The notes: a model not told the origin generated them from the letters alone. A DNA stretch of 14,564 nucleotides from an uncultured Oscillibacter sp. (GCA_910579435.1 CAJTVF010000062.1:1-14564); one strand, 5' to 3'; shown: positions 6,717-14,303, counted from the first letter of the stretch. Translations and numbers: made by a program.

Positions 6717-8009
6717 TTACTTGGAAATAGCGTTTTGAAAAGAATGATAGACGCTTTCCCGGTCAATATGATCTGTTCTGATCGTGCCAGACATCCAGGG
6801 CTTTTCGGCTACCCATCCCCGGTTGCTGTCAATAAGAGCGTCAAGCGAATCCATCAGCCGGTCCATAAACGGGTCGAAGGAGGAATTAAGCAAATTGGAC
6901 AGCTTTTCGCTGATACCGGCGTTCCCGGCACTATTTTTCAATGCGCCGTATTGCGCCGCAAGATGCCGCCCCAGAGCCTCGTCACTTTCATGGACTTTCC
7001 AGGTGGGATTTTCCAGCTGCTGGGAAAGCGTTTTCGCGTAGATACCCGCAAAGGATAAATCGTTTCCGTCATAGGGAGCCTGTTCATTGACAGACTGCTT
7101 TTGCGATTCTAAGGACGACGCGGAGGCGCTTTGACGCAGCTGGGCCGCCATGTATGCGTCGTCCTGTTTGAGCCACTGTTTATCGGGATCGGTAATGCTC
7201 ACATAGTCCCCATTTTTTTCAATGTGATCCATGTACGCATTGGCCTTTTGATCCACCAGCGCCAAAACGCTGTTCCGCATATCCTCCGCTGCTCCGGACT
7301 GCCCCAGGCCCTCGAAAAAGCCGCCGATGCTTTCCGCGTAGGAGTTTGCCATCTTCTCTTTTGCCTCTGTATAAATCTGTTCCAGCTTTTGCAGCTCCGC
7401 TTCCTGCTTGTCACCTGTGAATTGATTTTGTATACGATCTTTTAAGACCGCGTATCGAGACGCAAGGTAGTCGGCTTTTTGCTCGAACCGCTGGATGTTG
7501 TCGAAATTGACGCCGATTTGAAAAAGGTCGCTTTTGACCCCACGCCAATCAATTTCTTCTCCCAGTCCTTTTTCTGCGAGTTCGCTGCGGAATTTCTCCA
7601 AGTCCTCTTTTGAGATCTCATCTTTTGAAATCAGCTTTAAAGGTTCAGAGGAAGCGCTTTCAGAGCCATCTCCATAAATATAGGCGTCAACACGGTATTG
7701 CTTCATATACTGGTTGATAAGCGCGTCCTCCTCGGTGTAAGACGCTTGCTCCGACGGCGGCAGAAGCTCCGCCTGCAAGCGGCTGTCAGGGGCCACCTTG
7801 GTGCAAGCGGGGGCGTCAAGTACCCGCATCTGACCTGAACCGGGTTTATAAATGCCGGAGTACGCCGTTACCTGGGAGCGGGTTCCTATTTCCACACGGT
7901 CATATCGCGTTGGAGTGGTTTGCGTGGAACGAAAGGGCGAATGAGCGCGTACCGCTGAAATGCCCCTGCTGCCCATATAGTGGGCAGCCTGTATCTGACC
8001 AACAAACAT
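6717..8009 (-). CDS. Unknown 430-residue protein under a putative sigma-28 (flagellar) promoter
   Basis: ATG at 8009 is preceded on the minus strand by AAAGGTGAT, an extended ribosome binding site. I do not recognise the family. There is no signal peptide, lipobox or membrane segment. Residues 1-75 are Ser/Thr/Gln/Arg-rich and look disordered, with the segment TRYDRVEIGTRS at 34-45. Residues 130-430 look mainly helical and charged (FEQKADYLASRYAVLKDRI, then AELQKLEQIYTEAKEKM). One cysteine is visible (C69). The codons are visibly less GC-rich than those of neighbouring genes. It is a monocistronic unit, since the next minus-strand gene is 271 bases away and hairpins lie on both sides. The promoter match suggests expression with the motility genes; a flagellum-associated or flagellar-export substrate role is only inference. 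Confidence 0.75.
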   Translation of the reverse strand: MFVGQIQAAHYMGSRGISAVRAHSPFRSTQTTPTRYDRVEIGTRSQVTAYSGIYKPGSGQMRVLDAPACTKVAPDSRLQAELLPPSEQASYTEEDALINQYMKQYRVDAYIYGDGSESASSEPLKLISKDEISKEDLEKFRSELAEKGLGEEIDWRGVKSDLFQIGVNFDNIQRFEQKADYLASRYAVLKDRIQNQFTGDKQEAELQKLEQIYTEAKEKMANSYAESIGGFFEGLGQSGAAEDMRNSVLALVDQKANAYMDHIEKNGDYVSITDPDKQWLKQDDAYMAAQLRQSASASSLESQKQSVNEQAPYDGNDLSFAGIYAKTLSQQLENPTWKVHESDEALGRHLAAQYGALKNSAGNAGISEKLSNLLNSSFDPFMDRLMDSLDALIDSNRGWVAEKPWMSGTIRTDHIDRESVYHSFQNAISK

Positions 8010-8058
8010 GATCCTATCACCTTTCTTTTATGGATTTAGGGTAAGCTACTTTTCTTTT

Positions 8059-8085
8059 ATATCGGCACATTATGGCAAAAGTTAA
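8059..8085 (-). promoter_or_regulatory. Putative sigma-28/sigma-D (FliA-type) promoter
   Basis: On the minus strand: TTAACTTT, 11 bases, GCCGATAT. The flagellar sigma consensus is TAAAGTTT, 11 bases, GCCGATAA, so the match is 6 of 8 and 7 of 8 with exact spacing. The -10 element ends 49 bases before the start codon of the 430-residue gene. Confidence 0.65.
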
Positions 8086-8097
8086 GCGAAATCGCAA
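8069..8097 (-). promoter_or_regulatory. Possible overlapping sigma-A promoter
   Basis: On the minus strand: TTGCGA (8092-8097), 17-base spacer, CATAAT (8069-8074). It overlaps the sigma-28-like site by most of its length and would start transcription about 10 bases upstream of it. The two could be alternatives. Confidence 0.4.
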
Positions 8098-8162
8098 AAC
8101 AAGGCCTATCTTTAATGAAAATTATATCCAAGCAATTTCGGAGGAATACAGTACCGGGTACC

Positions 8163-8194
8163 GGCAATGCCTCGGTATATACCGAGGCATTGCC
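8163..8194. repeat. Perfect 32-base palindrome
   Basis: GGCAATGCCTCGGTAT followed by its exact complement. It lies between two minus-strand genes, about 87 bases after the AraC gene and about 150 bases before the 430-residue gene start. It has no T-run on either side. It could be a transcript-end hairpin of the regulator gene or a protein-binding site. Confidence 0.7.
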
Positions 8195-8231
8195 TGTTGG
8201 GAGCTGTCCGCCCCCAAGCCCCTGTAAATCC

Positions 8232-8264
8232 GGGCGCGCACAGCCGCCGGGGCGGCGGGCGCCC
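8232..8264 (-). terminator. GC-rich hairpin just after the AraC gene
   Basis: Outer arms GGGCGC/GCGCCC (8232-8237, 8259-8264) enclose inner arms GCCGCC/GGCGGC (8243-8248, 8251-8256). It starts 16 bases past the AraC stop codon. There is no U-tract, so termination would be inefficient or factor-assisted. Confidence 0.4.
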
Positions 8265-8280
8265 TATATCCATGTCCCCC

Positions 8281-9150
8281 TCAAACCGGGACGCTGCGGA
8301 ACACGCCGGGCGTCACGCCTACCTTCTTCCGGAAGGAGTGTATAAAATTTTCCTCGCTGTTGTAGCCCACCTGATAGGCGACCTCCTTTACGGAAAGCCG
8401 GGTGGAGGTCAGAAGGTGCTTGGCCGCGTCGATGCGGCGCAGCAGGATGTATTCATAGGGAGAATACCCGGTCTGGAGCTTGAACACCCGGGAAAAATGG
8501 GCGGGGCTGAAGCGGGCGGCCGCCGCCACATCCCCCACGGTGATGGCTCGAGCCAGGTTGCGGTTGATAAAGCCAATGGCCTCACGGACGGCCTGGCTCT
8601 CCTCCCTGCCGGAGCTTTCGCCGCCCAGCAGCAGCTCGCACAGCAGCCGGTGAATCAGCTGGGAGCAGGCGGCCTCGCTCATGCGCTCGCCTGTCTCGCA
8701 GGAGCTCACAAGCTCTCCGATCCCCCGCGTGATCTCCAAAAAGCCCGCTGGGGCAAACACATGGCGCCCGCCCTTGTTCTGCAAAACGCGGCGGTAAAGG
8801 GCCTCTGCGTTCAAACCGTTGAACAGCATCCAGCAGAACTCCGTGCCGTCCCGGGCGGAGTACTCATGGGGCTGGCGGCAGTCGAACAGGGCGGTCTGCC
8901 CCGGCACGGCCGTTACCGCCTCCCCTTCCAGCACAAACCGCAGCTCGCCCCGGCAGACGCAAATCAGCATCAGGTTGAGCCGGTGGCTGGCCAGCCGGGC
9001 GGTTTCCGCAGAGTGGTCAAACGCATAGCGGTGGTCGCAGAAGTAGCGGCCCGCCCGGGTAGGGTAGTAAAACAGCTCGCTTGCCATGGACGACGGCGTA
9101 AAAAAATACCGCAGGGAACCGCTCAGCACGCCCGCCTCCGGAATGTCCAT
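8281..9150 (-). CDS. AraC-family transcriptional regulator with cupin sensor domain
   Basis: 289 residues from ATG 9150. A longer frame reaches 9279, but the promoter on this strand (9175-9203) lies inside that extension, and AAAGGATGG sits at the right distance before 9150; an ATG at 9162 is the alternative. The N-terminal half (about 25-110) resembles the sugar-sensing cupin of AraC regulators: HRLNLMLICVCRGELRFVLE, then AVPGQTALFDCRQPHEY. The C-terminal domain (about 185-285) has two helix-turn-helices: ITVGDVAAAARFSPAHFSRV with FKLQTGYSPYEYI, then LSVKEVAYQVGYNSEENFIH with FRKKVGVTPGVFR. It is transcribed divergently from the sugar isomerase gene, which it most likely controls. It may also act on the importer 2 kb away. 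Confidence 0.92.
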   Translation of the reverse strand: MDIPEAGVLSGSLRYFFTPSSMASELFYYPTRAGRYFCDHRYAFDHSAETARLASHRLNLMLICVCRGELRFVLEGEAVTAVPGQTALFDCRQPHEYSARDGTEFCWMLFNGLNAEALYRRVLQNKGGRHVFAPAGFLEITRGIGELVSSCETGERMSEAACSQLIHRLLCELLLGGESSGREESQAVREAIGFINRNLARAITVGDVAAAARFSPAHFSRVFKLQTGYSPYEYILLRRIDAAKHLLTSTRLSVKEVAYQVGYNSEENFIHSFRKKVGVTPGVFRSVPV

Positions 9151-9174
9151 ATCCCGCACCATCCTTTCTCTTCC

Positions 9175-9203
9175 AGCATAGCACAGGCCGTTTTTCCGCG
9201 CAA
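9175..9203 (-). promoter_or_regulatory. Promoter of the AraC-family gene
   Basis: On the minus strand: TTGCGC (9198-9203), 17-base spacer, TATGCT (9175-9180), with an extended -10 TG one base upstream. It places the transcript start close before the ribosome binding site of the 9150 start. Confidence 0.55.
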
Positions 9204-9246
9204 GAGCAAATAGCAGGAATTCACAGTCTTTCCGCAGAATCCCCCA

Positions 9247-9275
9247 TTGAAAGCGCGGCAAAACCGCGATATGAT
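9247..9275 (+). promoter_or_regulatory. Promoter of the sugar isomerase gene with a palindromic spacer
   Basis: TTGAAA (9247-9252), 17-base spacer, TATGAT (9270-9275): a strong sigma-A match. The spacer holds an inverted repeat, CGCGG-CAAAA-CCGCG, which could be an operator that a regulator would occlude. The 5' leader to ATG 9345 is about 60 bases. Confidence 0.75.
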
Positions 9276-9344
9276 ACAAGTATATAGAGCAAAACAGGGC
9301 CGAATCTCATCGATCCGGAAAAATTCAGAATGGAGGAACCGTAC

Positions 9345-10265
9345 ATGAAAATCGCATTTGACGTCGACGTCCTGGCCAAGCAGATGCCCATTAAGGATTA
9401 CGTCCGCAAGGTGGCCGACTGGGGCTACAAGTACATTGAACAGTCCCCCCATCCCCGCATCAACCCCTTCTATAAGCACCCCCTGTTCTCCAAGGAGTGC
9501 GAGGAGGAGTACCGCAAGGCCCTGAAGGAGACCGGCGTGGAAATCTCCAGCTTCATCGTGGTCTACCGCTGGTCCGGCCCCACCGAGGAGCAGCGCCGGC
9601 ACGCCGTGGCCAACTGGAAGCGGATGATTCAGATTGCCGTGGACATGGGGGTCCCTGTCATCAACACGGAGTTCTCCGGCGACCCCAACCAGCAGGAGAT
9701 CTGCAACGGCATGTTCTTCCGCTCCATGGAGGAGCTTCTCCCCATCATCGAGCGGGAGGGCCTCCGGGTGGAGATCCAGTCCCATCCCTACGATTTCTGC
9801 GAGCTGAACGACGAGACCTGCGACATCGTGAAGTCCTTCCGGTCCAAGAACCTGGGCTATGTGTATTCCGCCTCCCACGGCTTTTTCTATGACCAGGGCA
9901 AGGGCGACGTGCGCCATATGCTGAAATACGCGGGCGACGAGCTGACCCATGTACTCCTGGCCGACACCTGGAACCAGACCAAGGACTGCCGTTACATCCT
10001 GAATCCCCCCTGGCTGAATGCCCGGGGCCGGGCGGACGTGACCATCCACCAGCACACCGCCATGGGCGAGGGCGAAGTCGACTTCGACGGCATCTTCGAG
10101 ACCCTGCGGGAGATGGACTTTGCCAACAAGCAGCTCAAGCCCGACGCGCCCAAGGTGGGCGGAGACAACATCATCTGCGTGAGCTATTTCGGTTTCCTGG
10201 AGAAGATGGACCAACAGGCCCCCGAGGCCCTGGATCGCATTAAAAACGAGCTGCTGAGCAAGTGA
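9345..10265 (+). CDS. Sugar phosphate isomerase/epimerase, TIM-barrel (xylose isomerase-like) family
   Basis: 306 residues from ATG 9345, chosen because GGAGG (9332-9336) is correctly spaced; an ATG at 9330 contains that site and is less likely. The protein opens MKIAFDVDVLAKQMPIKDY and is soluble, with the xylose-isomerase-like (AP endonuclease 2-type) barrel pattern. Likely metal and substrate residues are E143 and H147 in RVEIQSHPYDF, H178 in YSASHGFFY, H202 in THVLLAD and the GEGEVDF motif at 241-247. Relatives such as IolE/IolI and tagatose epimerase use a divalent metal to move a keto group or epimerise ketoses. The neighbouring AraC gene and the nearby importer suggest it processes the imported sugar or polyol. 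Exact substrate unknown. Confidence 0.88.
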   Translation: MKIAFDVDVLAKQMPIKDYVRKVADWGYKYIEQSPHPRINPFYKHPLFSKECEEEYRKALKETGVEISSFIVVYRWSGPTEEQRRHAVANWKRMIQIAVDMGVPVINTEFSGDPNQQEICNGMFFRSMEELLPIIEREGLRVEIQSHPYDFCELNDETCDIVKSFRSKNLGYVYSASHGFFYDQGKGDVRHMLKYAGDELTHVLLADTWNQTKDCRYILNPPWLNARGRADVTIHQHTAMGEGEVDFDGIFETLREMDFANKQLKPDAPKVGGDNIICVSYFGFLEKMDQQAPEALDRIKNELLSK

Positions 10266-10308
10266 CCGCCTGCGGTTACAGCCAGCGCGGTTGAAACGAA
10301 TCCAAAAG

Positions 10309-10336
10309 GAGCTGTGAGGCGATTGCCTCACAGCTC
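10309..10336. terminator. Bidirectional terminator between isomerase gene and signalling operon
   Basis: Stem GAGCTGTGAGGC, loop GATT, stem GCCTCACAGCTC (12 bp, perfect). The plus-strand tail is TTCTCT. The minus-strand tail is CCTTTTGG, which fits ending the minus-strand operon that stops at 10426. Confidence 0.7.
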
Positions 10337-10425
10337 TTCTCTGTGGATATCCGGAGCCGGACTCTCCGCTGTCCTTCAAGGATATGCCCGCAGGTCCGCG
10401 CGGCCCGGTCCGGCAGGGAACGCCG

Positions 10426-11853
10426 TCAGTTGATATAGCGCAGGCGCCTGAGGAACGCCTCGTTCTTCGTCTTTTCGCAAATGGCGTCGATTCCCGAGGA
10501 GATCACCCAGATGGCCATGCCTCGCCCCGCGCAGGTCACCAGCATGTCAATAATCATCTCGTGGTGCGCCGGCTCCTGCCCCGCAAAGGGGAAAAAGCAG
10601 ATCAGCAGACGGGGATTCAAGAGATACCATTTATAGTAGGAAAAGCTCAGGCGCTGGGGCAGAGGCCATGTGTACAGGGGCTGCAGCAGTTCCTCCCTGG
10701 AGTACCACCGCGACGCCTCCTCCAGAATGTTTTCCATGACCCGCCGGCCCGCGATCTGCCGGCCGGCCTTGGGGAGCAGGCAGGCGCTCAGGTTGTCCAG
10801 CGCGCTCAGATTGTCGAACAGCATCCCCCCCGGGCGGTCCGGCCGCTCCAGCTGAATCCCGATTTCCGTGCCGATCAGCTTTGACAGCTCGCCTGGGGCA
10901 TAGGCCCTCCCGTTCAGGCGGAATGCGCCGCCGCCCCAGCGCTGGCCCCCAAGAAGGCAGTCCCGCAGCCTGGCCGCCGTGCTGTAATTCTCGTCCCGCA
11001 GAAAGGCGATCTCGTCGCTCCGAATCTCGAAATCCAGGGGCGGCGTCCCGGGAAGCTCCAGGGCGGAGGCCTGGAACACGACCCTGCCGCCGCCCTGCTG
11101 CCCGGCCCGGCCCGCGCCGCTGCCGCGGCATTTCCAGCCCAGGATCTCATACAGCTGTTCCCCGTACTCCTCCGGATACAGGCGGTAGCAGGTCTTCCGG
11201 TTTTTTACCACGTCGATCCGGTCCGAATAGCGGCGCATAAACGTGTCGTCCAGGTCCAGCAGGATTACCGCCGCCCCCCGCTCCAGCAGCACCTGGACGC
11301 ACCGCATCAGCTTTTCCAGGTCCCGCTGGCGCAGGATCTCCGTGAGCCGGTCCAGGAGCAGCAGCCCGCCTTCCCAGAACCACACCCGAAACAGGCAGAG
11401 CCGGTAATAGTCCAGCCGGGAGAGCTCCGCCAGCTTCATCTCCGGCGGAACGTCCAGCTCCATCTGCCGCAGCACGGCTGCGGACTCCGGTTCCCGCAGC
11501 CGCTGTTCGGCGCTCTTTCTCTGCCGCCAGCCCATCAGCTTTCCCAGGGACACCACAAAATCCTGTACGGTCAGTTCCCCGGAGTCAAAGCGGTGCTTGT
11601 CCACGATCACGCTGTTCTGCTGGAGCCAGCGCTCCAGCTCCGGCGTTCCCACCCGGCGGCCCTGGGTAAAGGCCCTGCCGCCTTTCATGCGCGTGCCGCC
11701 CTTGAAGACGTCCAGATAGGCCGTGCCGGAGGTGAAGTGGTCGTCCACGTACACGCCGACGCACTCCCCCCTGGAAACGGAAATATCAAAGCGGTACGTC
11801 AGGTTCTCCCGCTGAAAGCAGCCGTGCTCCACCCGGATCACTTCCTCTTTCAT
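10426..11853 (-). CDS. Catalytically degenerate tandem ABC-ATPase-like protein (RbsA-type pseudo-ATPase)
   Basis: 475 residues, close to the length of RbsA-type tandem ATPases. ATG 11853 lies four bases after the kinase stop, with AGGAGGAG inside the kinase end. The fold pattern is kept but the chemistry is gone. The first Walker A position reads VDDHFTSGTAYLDVFKG (36-52, no GxGKS/T). The signature region is LAELSRLDYYRL (141-152). Walker B is LLLLDRLTE (164-172, catalytic Glu replaced by Arg), and the switch His is missing near 199-203. In the second half, FEIRSDEIAFLRDENYSTAA (275-294) replaces Walker A. LSFSYYKWYLLNPRLLICFF (402-421) replaces the signature and Walker B, yet GMAIWVISSGIDAICE (445-460) still matches the end of RbsA. 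Its place behind a sensorless kinase suggests a regulatory or adaptor role, perhaps docking on a sugar permease. I inferred the family by pattern, without alignment software. Confidence 0.75.
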   Translation of the reverse strand: MKEEVIRVEHGCFQRENLTYRFDISVSRGECVGVYVDDHFTSGTAYLDVFKGGTRMKGGRAFTQGRRVGTPELERWLQQNSVIVDKHRFDSGELTVQDFVVSLGKLMGWRQRKSAEQRLREPESAAVLRQMELDVPPEMKLAELSRLDYYRLCLFRVWFWEGGLLLLDRLTEILRQRDLEKLMRCVQVLLERGAAVILLDLDDTFMRRYSDRIDVVKNRKTCYRLYPEEYGEQLYEILGWKCRGSGAGRAGQQGGGRVVFQASALELPGTPPLDFEIRSDEIAFLRDENYSTAARLRDCLLGGQRWGGGAFRLNGRAYAPGELSKLIGTEIGIQLERPDRPGGMLFDNLSALDNLSACLLPKAGRQIAGRRVMENILEEASRWYSREELLQPLYTWPLPQRLSFSYYKWYLLNPRLLICFFPFAGQEPAHHEMIIDMLVTCAGRGMAIWVISSGIDAICEKTKNEAFLRRLRYIN

Positions 11854-11857
11854 GGCC

Positions 11858-12676
11858 TTACTCCTCCTGGAACAGCAGCGGCAGCGTCACGCAGCACTCC
11901 GTACCGACTCCCTCCGCGCTGAAAATGCGCAGGCCGTAGTCCTCGCCGAAAATCAGCCGGATCCGGCTGTTGACATTCCGCAGGGCAATGCCGCCCCGCT
12001 GCTGTCCCGCCGCCCCGCCGGCATCCCCCGCGAACTGCCGGTTCAGGCGCTCCACCTGCTCGTCCGGAATTCCGACGCCGTCGTCCCGCACCCGCAGGAA
12101 CAGGGTCCGGTCGCTGTTTTCCACGACGATGCGGACGGCGCCGCAGCCCAGCTTGCCCTCCAGGCCGTGGGACACCGCGTTTTCCACCAGAGGCTGCAAA
12201 ATCAGCTTGGGCATCCGCGCCTCCAGCAGTTTTTCATTCTCCATGTCCAGCTTCATGGAGATCTTATCCCCAAAGCGGCACCTCTGGATGGTGAAATAGT
12301 TCTCCGCGTTGTCCAGCTCGTCGGAAAATGTGACATACTCCTGCACGTTGGAGATGGTATAGCGGAAAAAGGTCGCCAGCGCCTCCGTCGTCTCCGCAAC
12401 GTCCCCGCAGTCCGCCAGCAGCGCGTCCGTCCGGATCGCCTCCAGCGCGTTATAGAGAAAATGGGGGTTGATCTGGTTTTGCAGCGCCAGATATTCCGCC
12501 TGCTTTTGCTGAAGCCTGGTGATCTCTTCGCCATGCAGGCGTTCTTCAATATCGGAGAAAAAATCCCGCAGCACCGGCTCCCCGTCCCAGTCCAGCCGCA
12601 GAACGGTCTCCAGATCACGGTCGCTTCGGTAGCGCCGGAGCGCCCCGCACAGCTTTTTTATAGTCCGTAGCCTCAT
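11858..12676 (-). CDS. Soluble sensor-less histidine kinase (YesM/LytS-type, His_kinase + HATPase)
   Basis: 272 residues from ATG 12676; its AGGTGAT ribosome binding site overlaps the stop codon of the response regulator gene, so translation is coupled. Residues 47-110 form a coiled helix and the phosphoacceptor box LQNQINPHFLYNALEAIR with His72. The ATP-binding domain follows: N-box LILQPLVENAVSHGLEG (158-174), G1 box DDGVGI (198-203) and G2-like GGIALRNVNSRI (228-239). Typical YesM proteins are about 580 residues, with two membrane helices, an extracellular sensor and HAMP. Here only about 50 unassigned residues precede the kinase core, with no membrane segment or signal. It should phosphorylate the response regulator encoded just upstream in the operon. 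Its input must come from a partner, and the pseudo-ATPase encoded next is the obvious candidate. Confidence 0.9.
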   Translation of the reverse strand: MRLRTIKKLCGALRRYRSDRDLETVLRLDWDGEPVLRDFFSDIEERLHGEEITRLQQKQAEYLALQNQINPHFLYNALEAIRTDALLADCGDVAETTEALATFFRYTISNVQEYVTFSDELDNAENYFTIQRCRFGDKISMKLDMENEKLLEARMPKLILQPLVENAVSHGLEGKLGCGAVRIVVENSDRTLFLRVRDDGVGIPDEQVERLNRQFAGDAGGAAGQQRGGIALRNVNSRIRLIFGEDYGLRIFSAEGVGTECCVTLPLLFQEE

Positions 12677-12684
12677 GGTATCAC

Positions 12685-14274
12685 CTACCTGTACAGCTTT
12701 TTATAATCCGACGGGCTGACGCCGGTAACTTTTTTAAACAGCTTCGAGAAGTATTTCAGGTCGCGGTAACCCACCATTTCCGCGACGTCCTGGACGGACA
12801 GACCGTCGCCGGACAGCAGCTCCTTGGCCTTGCCGATCCGCAGGTCCGTCAGATAATCCATAAAATTCTGCCCGGTCTCCTTTTTGAACAGCGTGGAAAA
12901 ATAGGTGGCGTTGAAGCCGGCGGCGCTGCTGACGTCCTCCAGGCGCAGCGCCTCCTGGTAATGCTGCTGGATATAGCGCTTGGCGTCGGTGATGGGGCGC
13001 GTCTCCCGCAGAGAGCGTTCGTCCCGCAGCTGCCCGATCTGCCGGCTGACGCCCTCCCGCAGCGCCTGGAGCACGCTCTGGGCGTCCCCGCAGGACCAGA
13101 AGCTCTCCTCCATCTCCGCAGGAAATTGCTCCTCTACCCGGCCAGCCTGCCGCATGCCGTAAAGGCAGGCCTCCAGCGCCTGATCGAACCAGTCCTCCAG
13201 CATCTGCCCGTTCAGGTCCGTTTGAAACAGCAGCGCCTCATGGCTTTCATCCAGCTCCTGCTTCAAGCGCTCTTCATCCAGGCATTCCGCCGCCGCCTGG
13301 ACGCTCTTTTTCCGCGCGGTCTCCATCTGATAGCGCCGTTCAAAGGCCGGAGGCTCTCTCTCCGCGTCGCGCCAGCTCTGCGCCAGGCACAGGCGGTCCC
13401 GGCAAAGCCAGAGCGCTTCCCGCATGGAGGCGTCCAATTGCTCGGGGCGGCGTTTCCGGCTGCCCAGGCAGGCCGTGCAGCGGATTGTCCAGAACAGATC
13501 CCGCTGCTTTTCAATCTCCTTGCGGATTTTTGTAAAGCACTGCTGCACCTCCACCGCCTGGTACTCGCTCACCCCCGCAAAGACCAGAATGCCTTCCCGC
13601 CGGGCCGCGGCGGCGCAGGCGTCCGTCAGCGTCCCCAGCTCCCGCCGGACCGTTTCCAGCGCGTGGCGGACCATGATCTGATAGCCGTCCCGGTACTGCG
13701 CGGCATTGGCGACGTCCACCTTTACCACAGCCGCGAAGAATACGCTGCCGGATTCCAAAAAACGAAGCCCATATCCGGACCGGAGCTGCTCCGCCGTCAA
13801 AAAGGGGCCCTGCCGGTCCGCCGCAGCCTTCAGCGCGTCAATCAGAAGCTCCTGCTGGCGCTCACCGCTTTTCTTCAGCCGGAATTCCAGCGCGGCCTCC
13901 TCCCCCATCTTATCCTTGAGCCGCAGCAGGATGCCGGTCAGCTCATCCTGCTTCAGGGGCTTGAGCAGGTAGTCCTCCACGCCGTATTTCAGGGCGTTTT
14001 GGGCATATTCGAATTTCCGGTATCCGCTGATGACGATGAAGTGCAGGTTCGGCTGCAGGTCCTTTGCCCGCCGGATCAGCTCGATCCCGCTGCAGCCCGG
14101 CATACGCACATCCGTAATCAGCAGGTGGGGCTGTTTCTCCCGCACCAGCTCCAGGGCCCGCAGGCCGTCGTTCGCCGTTCCGGCAATCTCATAGCCGAAG
14201 GACTCCCAGTCAATCAGCTTTTGCAGCAGCAATACGACCTTGTTTTCATCATCTGCCAGAACCACTCTCAGCAT
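12685..14274 (-). CDS. YesN-type response regulator with AraC DNA-binding domain
   Basis: 529 residues from ATG 14274, supported by GGAGG seven bases upstream; a TTG two codons earlier is possible but poorly placed. Receiver domain 1-120: acidic pair D8-D9, phosphoacceptor D55 in LLITDVRMPG, S83 in VISGYRKF and K105 in DYLLKPLKQDEL. The middle (about 130-425) is a poorly conserved region as in other YesN proteins; FFAAVVKVDVANAAQY and the following helices resemble a degenerate GGDEF-like fold. The C-terminal AraC domain (about 428-529) has LRLEDVSSAAGFNATYFSTL with FKKETGQNFMDYL and LSVQDVAEMVGYRDLKYFSK with LFKKVTGVSPSDYKKLYR. It is the first gene of the three-gene operon. Relatives usually control carbohydrate transporter genes. 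Confidence 0.93.
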   Translation of the reverse strand: MLRVVLADDENKVVLLLQKLIDWESFGYEIAGTANDGLRALELVREKQPHLLITDVRMPGCSGIELIRRAKDLQPNLHFIVISGYRKFEYAQNALKYGVEDYLLKPLKQDELTGILLRLKDKMGEEAALEFRLKKSGERQQELLIDALKAAADRQGPFLTAEQLRSGYGLRFLESGSVFFAAVVKVDVANAAQYRDGYQIMVRHALETVRRELGTLTDACAAAARREGILVFAGVSEYQAVEVQQCFTKIRKEIEKQRDLFWTIRCTACLGSRKRRPEQLDASMREALWLCRDRLCLAQSWRDAEREPPAFERRYQMETARKKSVQAAAECLDEERLKQELDESHEALLFQTDLNGQMLEDWFDQALEACLYGMRQAGRVEEQFPAEMEESFWSCGDAQSVLQALREGVSRQIGQLRDERSLRETRPITDAKRYIQQHYQEALRLEDVSSAAGFNATYFSTLFKKETGQNFMDYLTDLRIGKAKELLSGDGLSVQDVAEMVGYRDLKYFSKLFKKVTGVSPSDYKKLYR

Positions 14275-14303
14275 ACGCAAGCCTCCGGTATCATATCCAT
14301 TTC

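Noticed and set aside
8167..9213. Plus-strand open frame opposite the AraC gene
   Set aside because: It begins inside the 32-base palindrome, has no ribosome binding site and lies opposite recognisable helix-turn-helix motifs.
9123..10379. Minus-strand open frame opposite the isomerase
   Set aside because: His/Val/Gly-rich shadow with no domain; the plus strand has a good promoter, ribosome binding site and barrel motifs.
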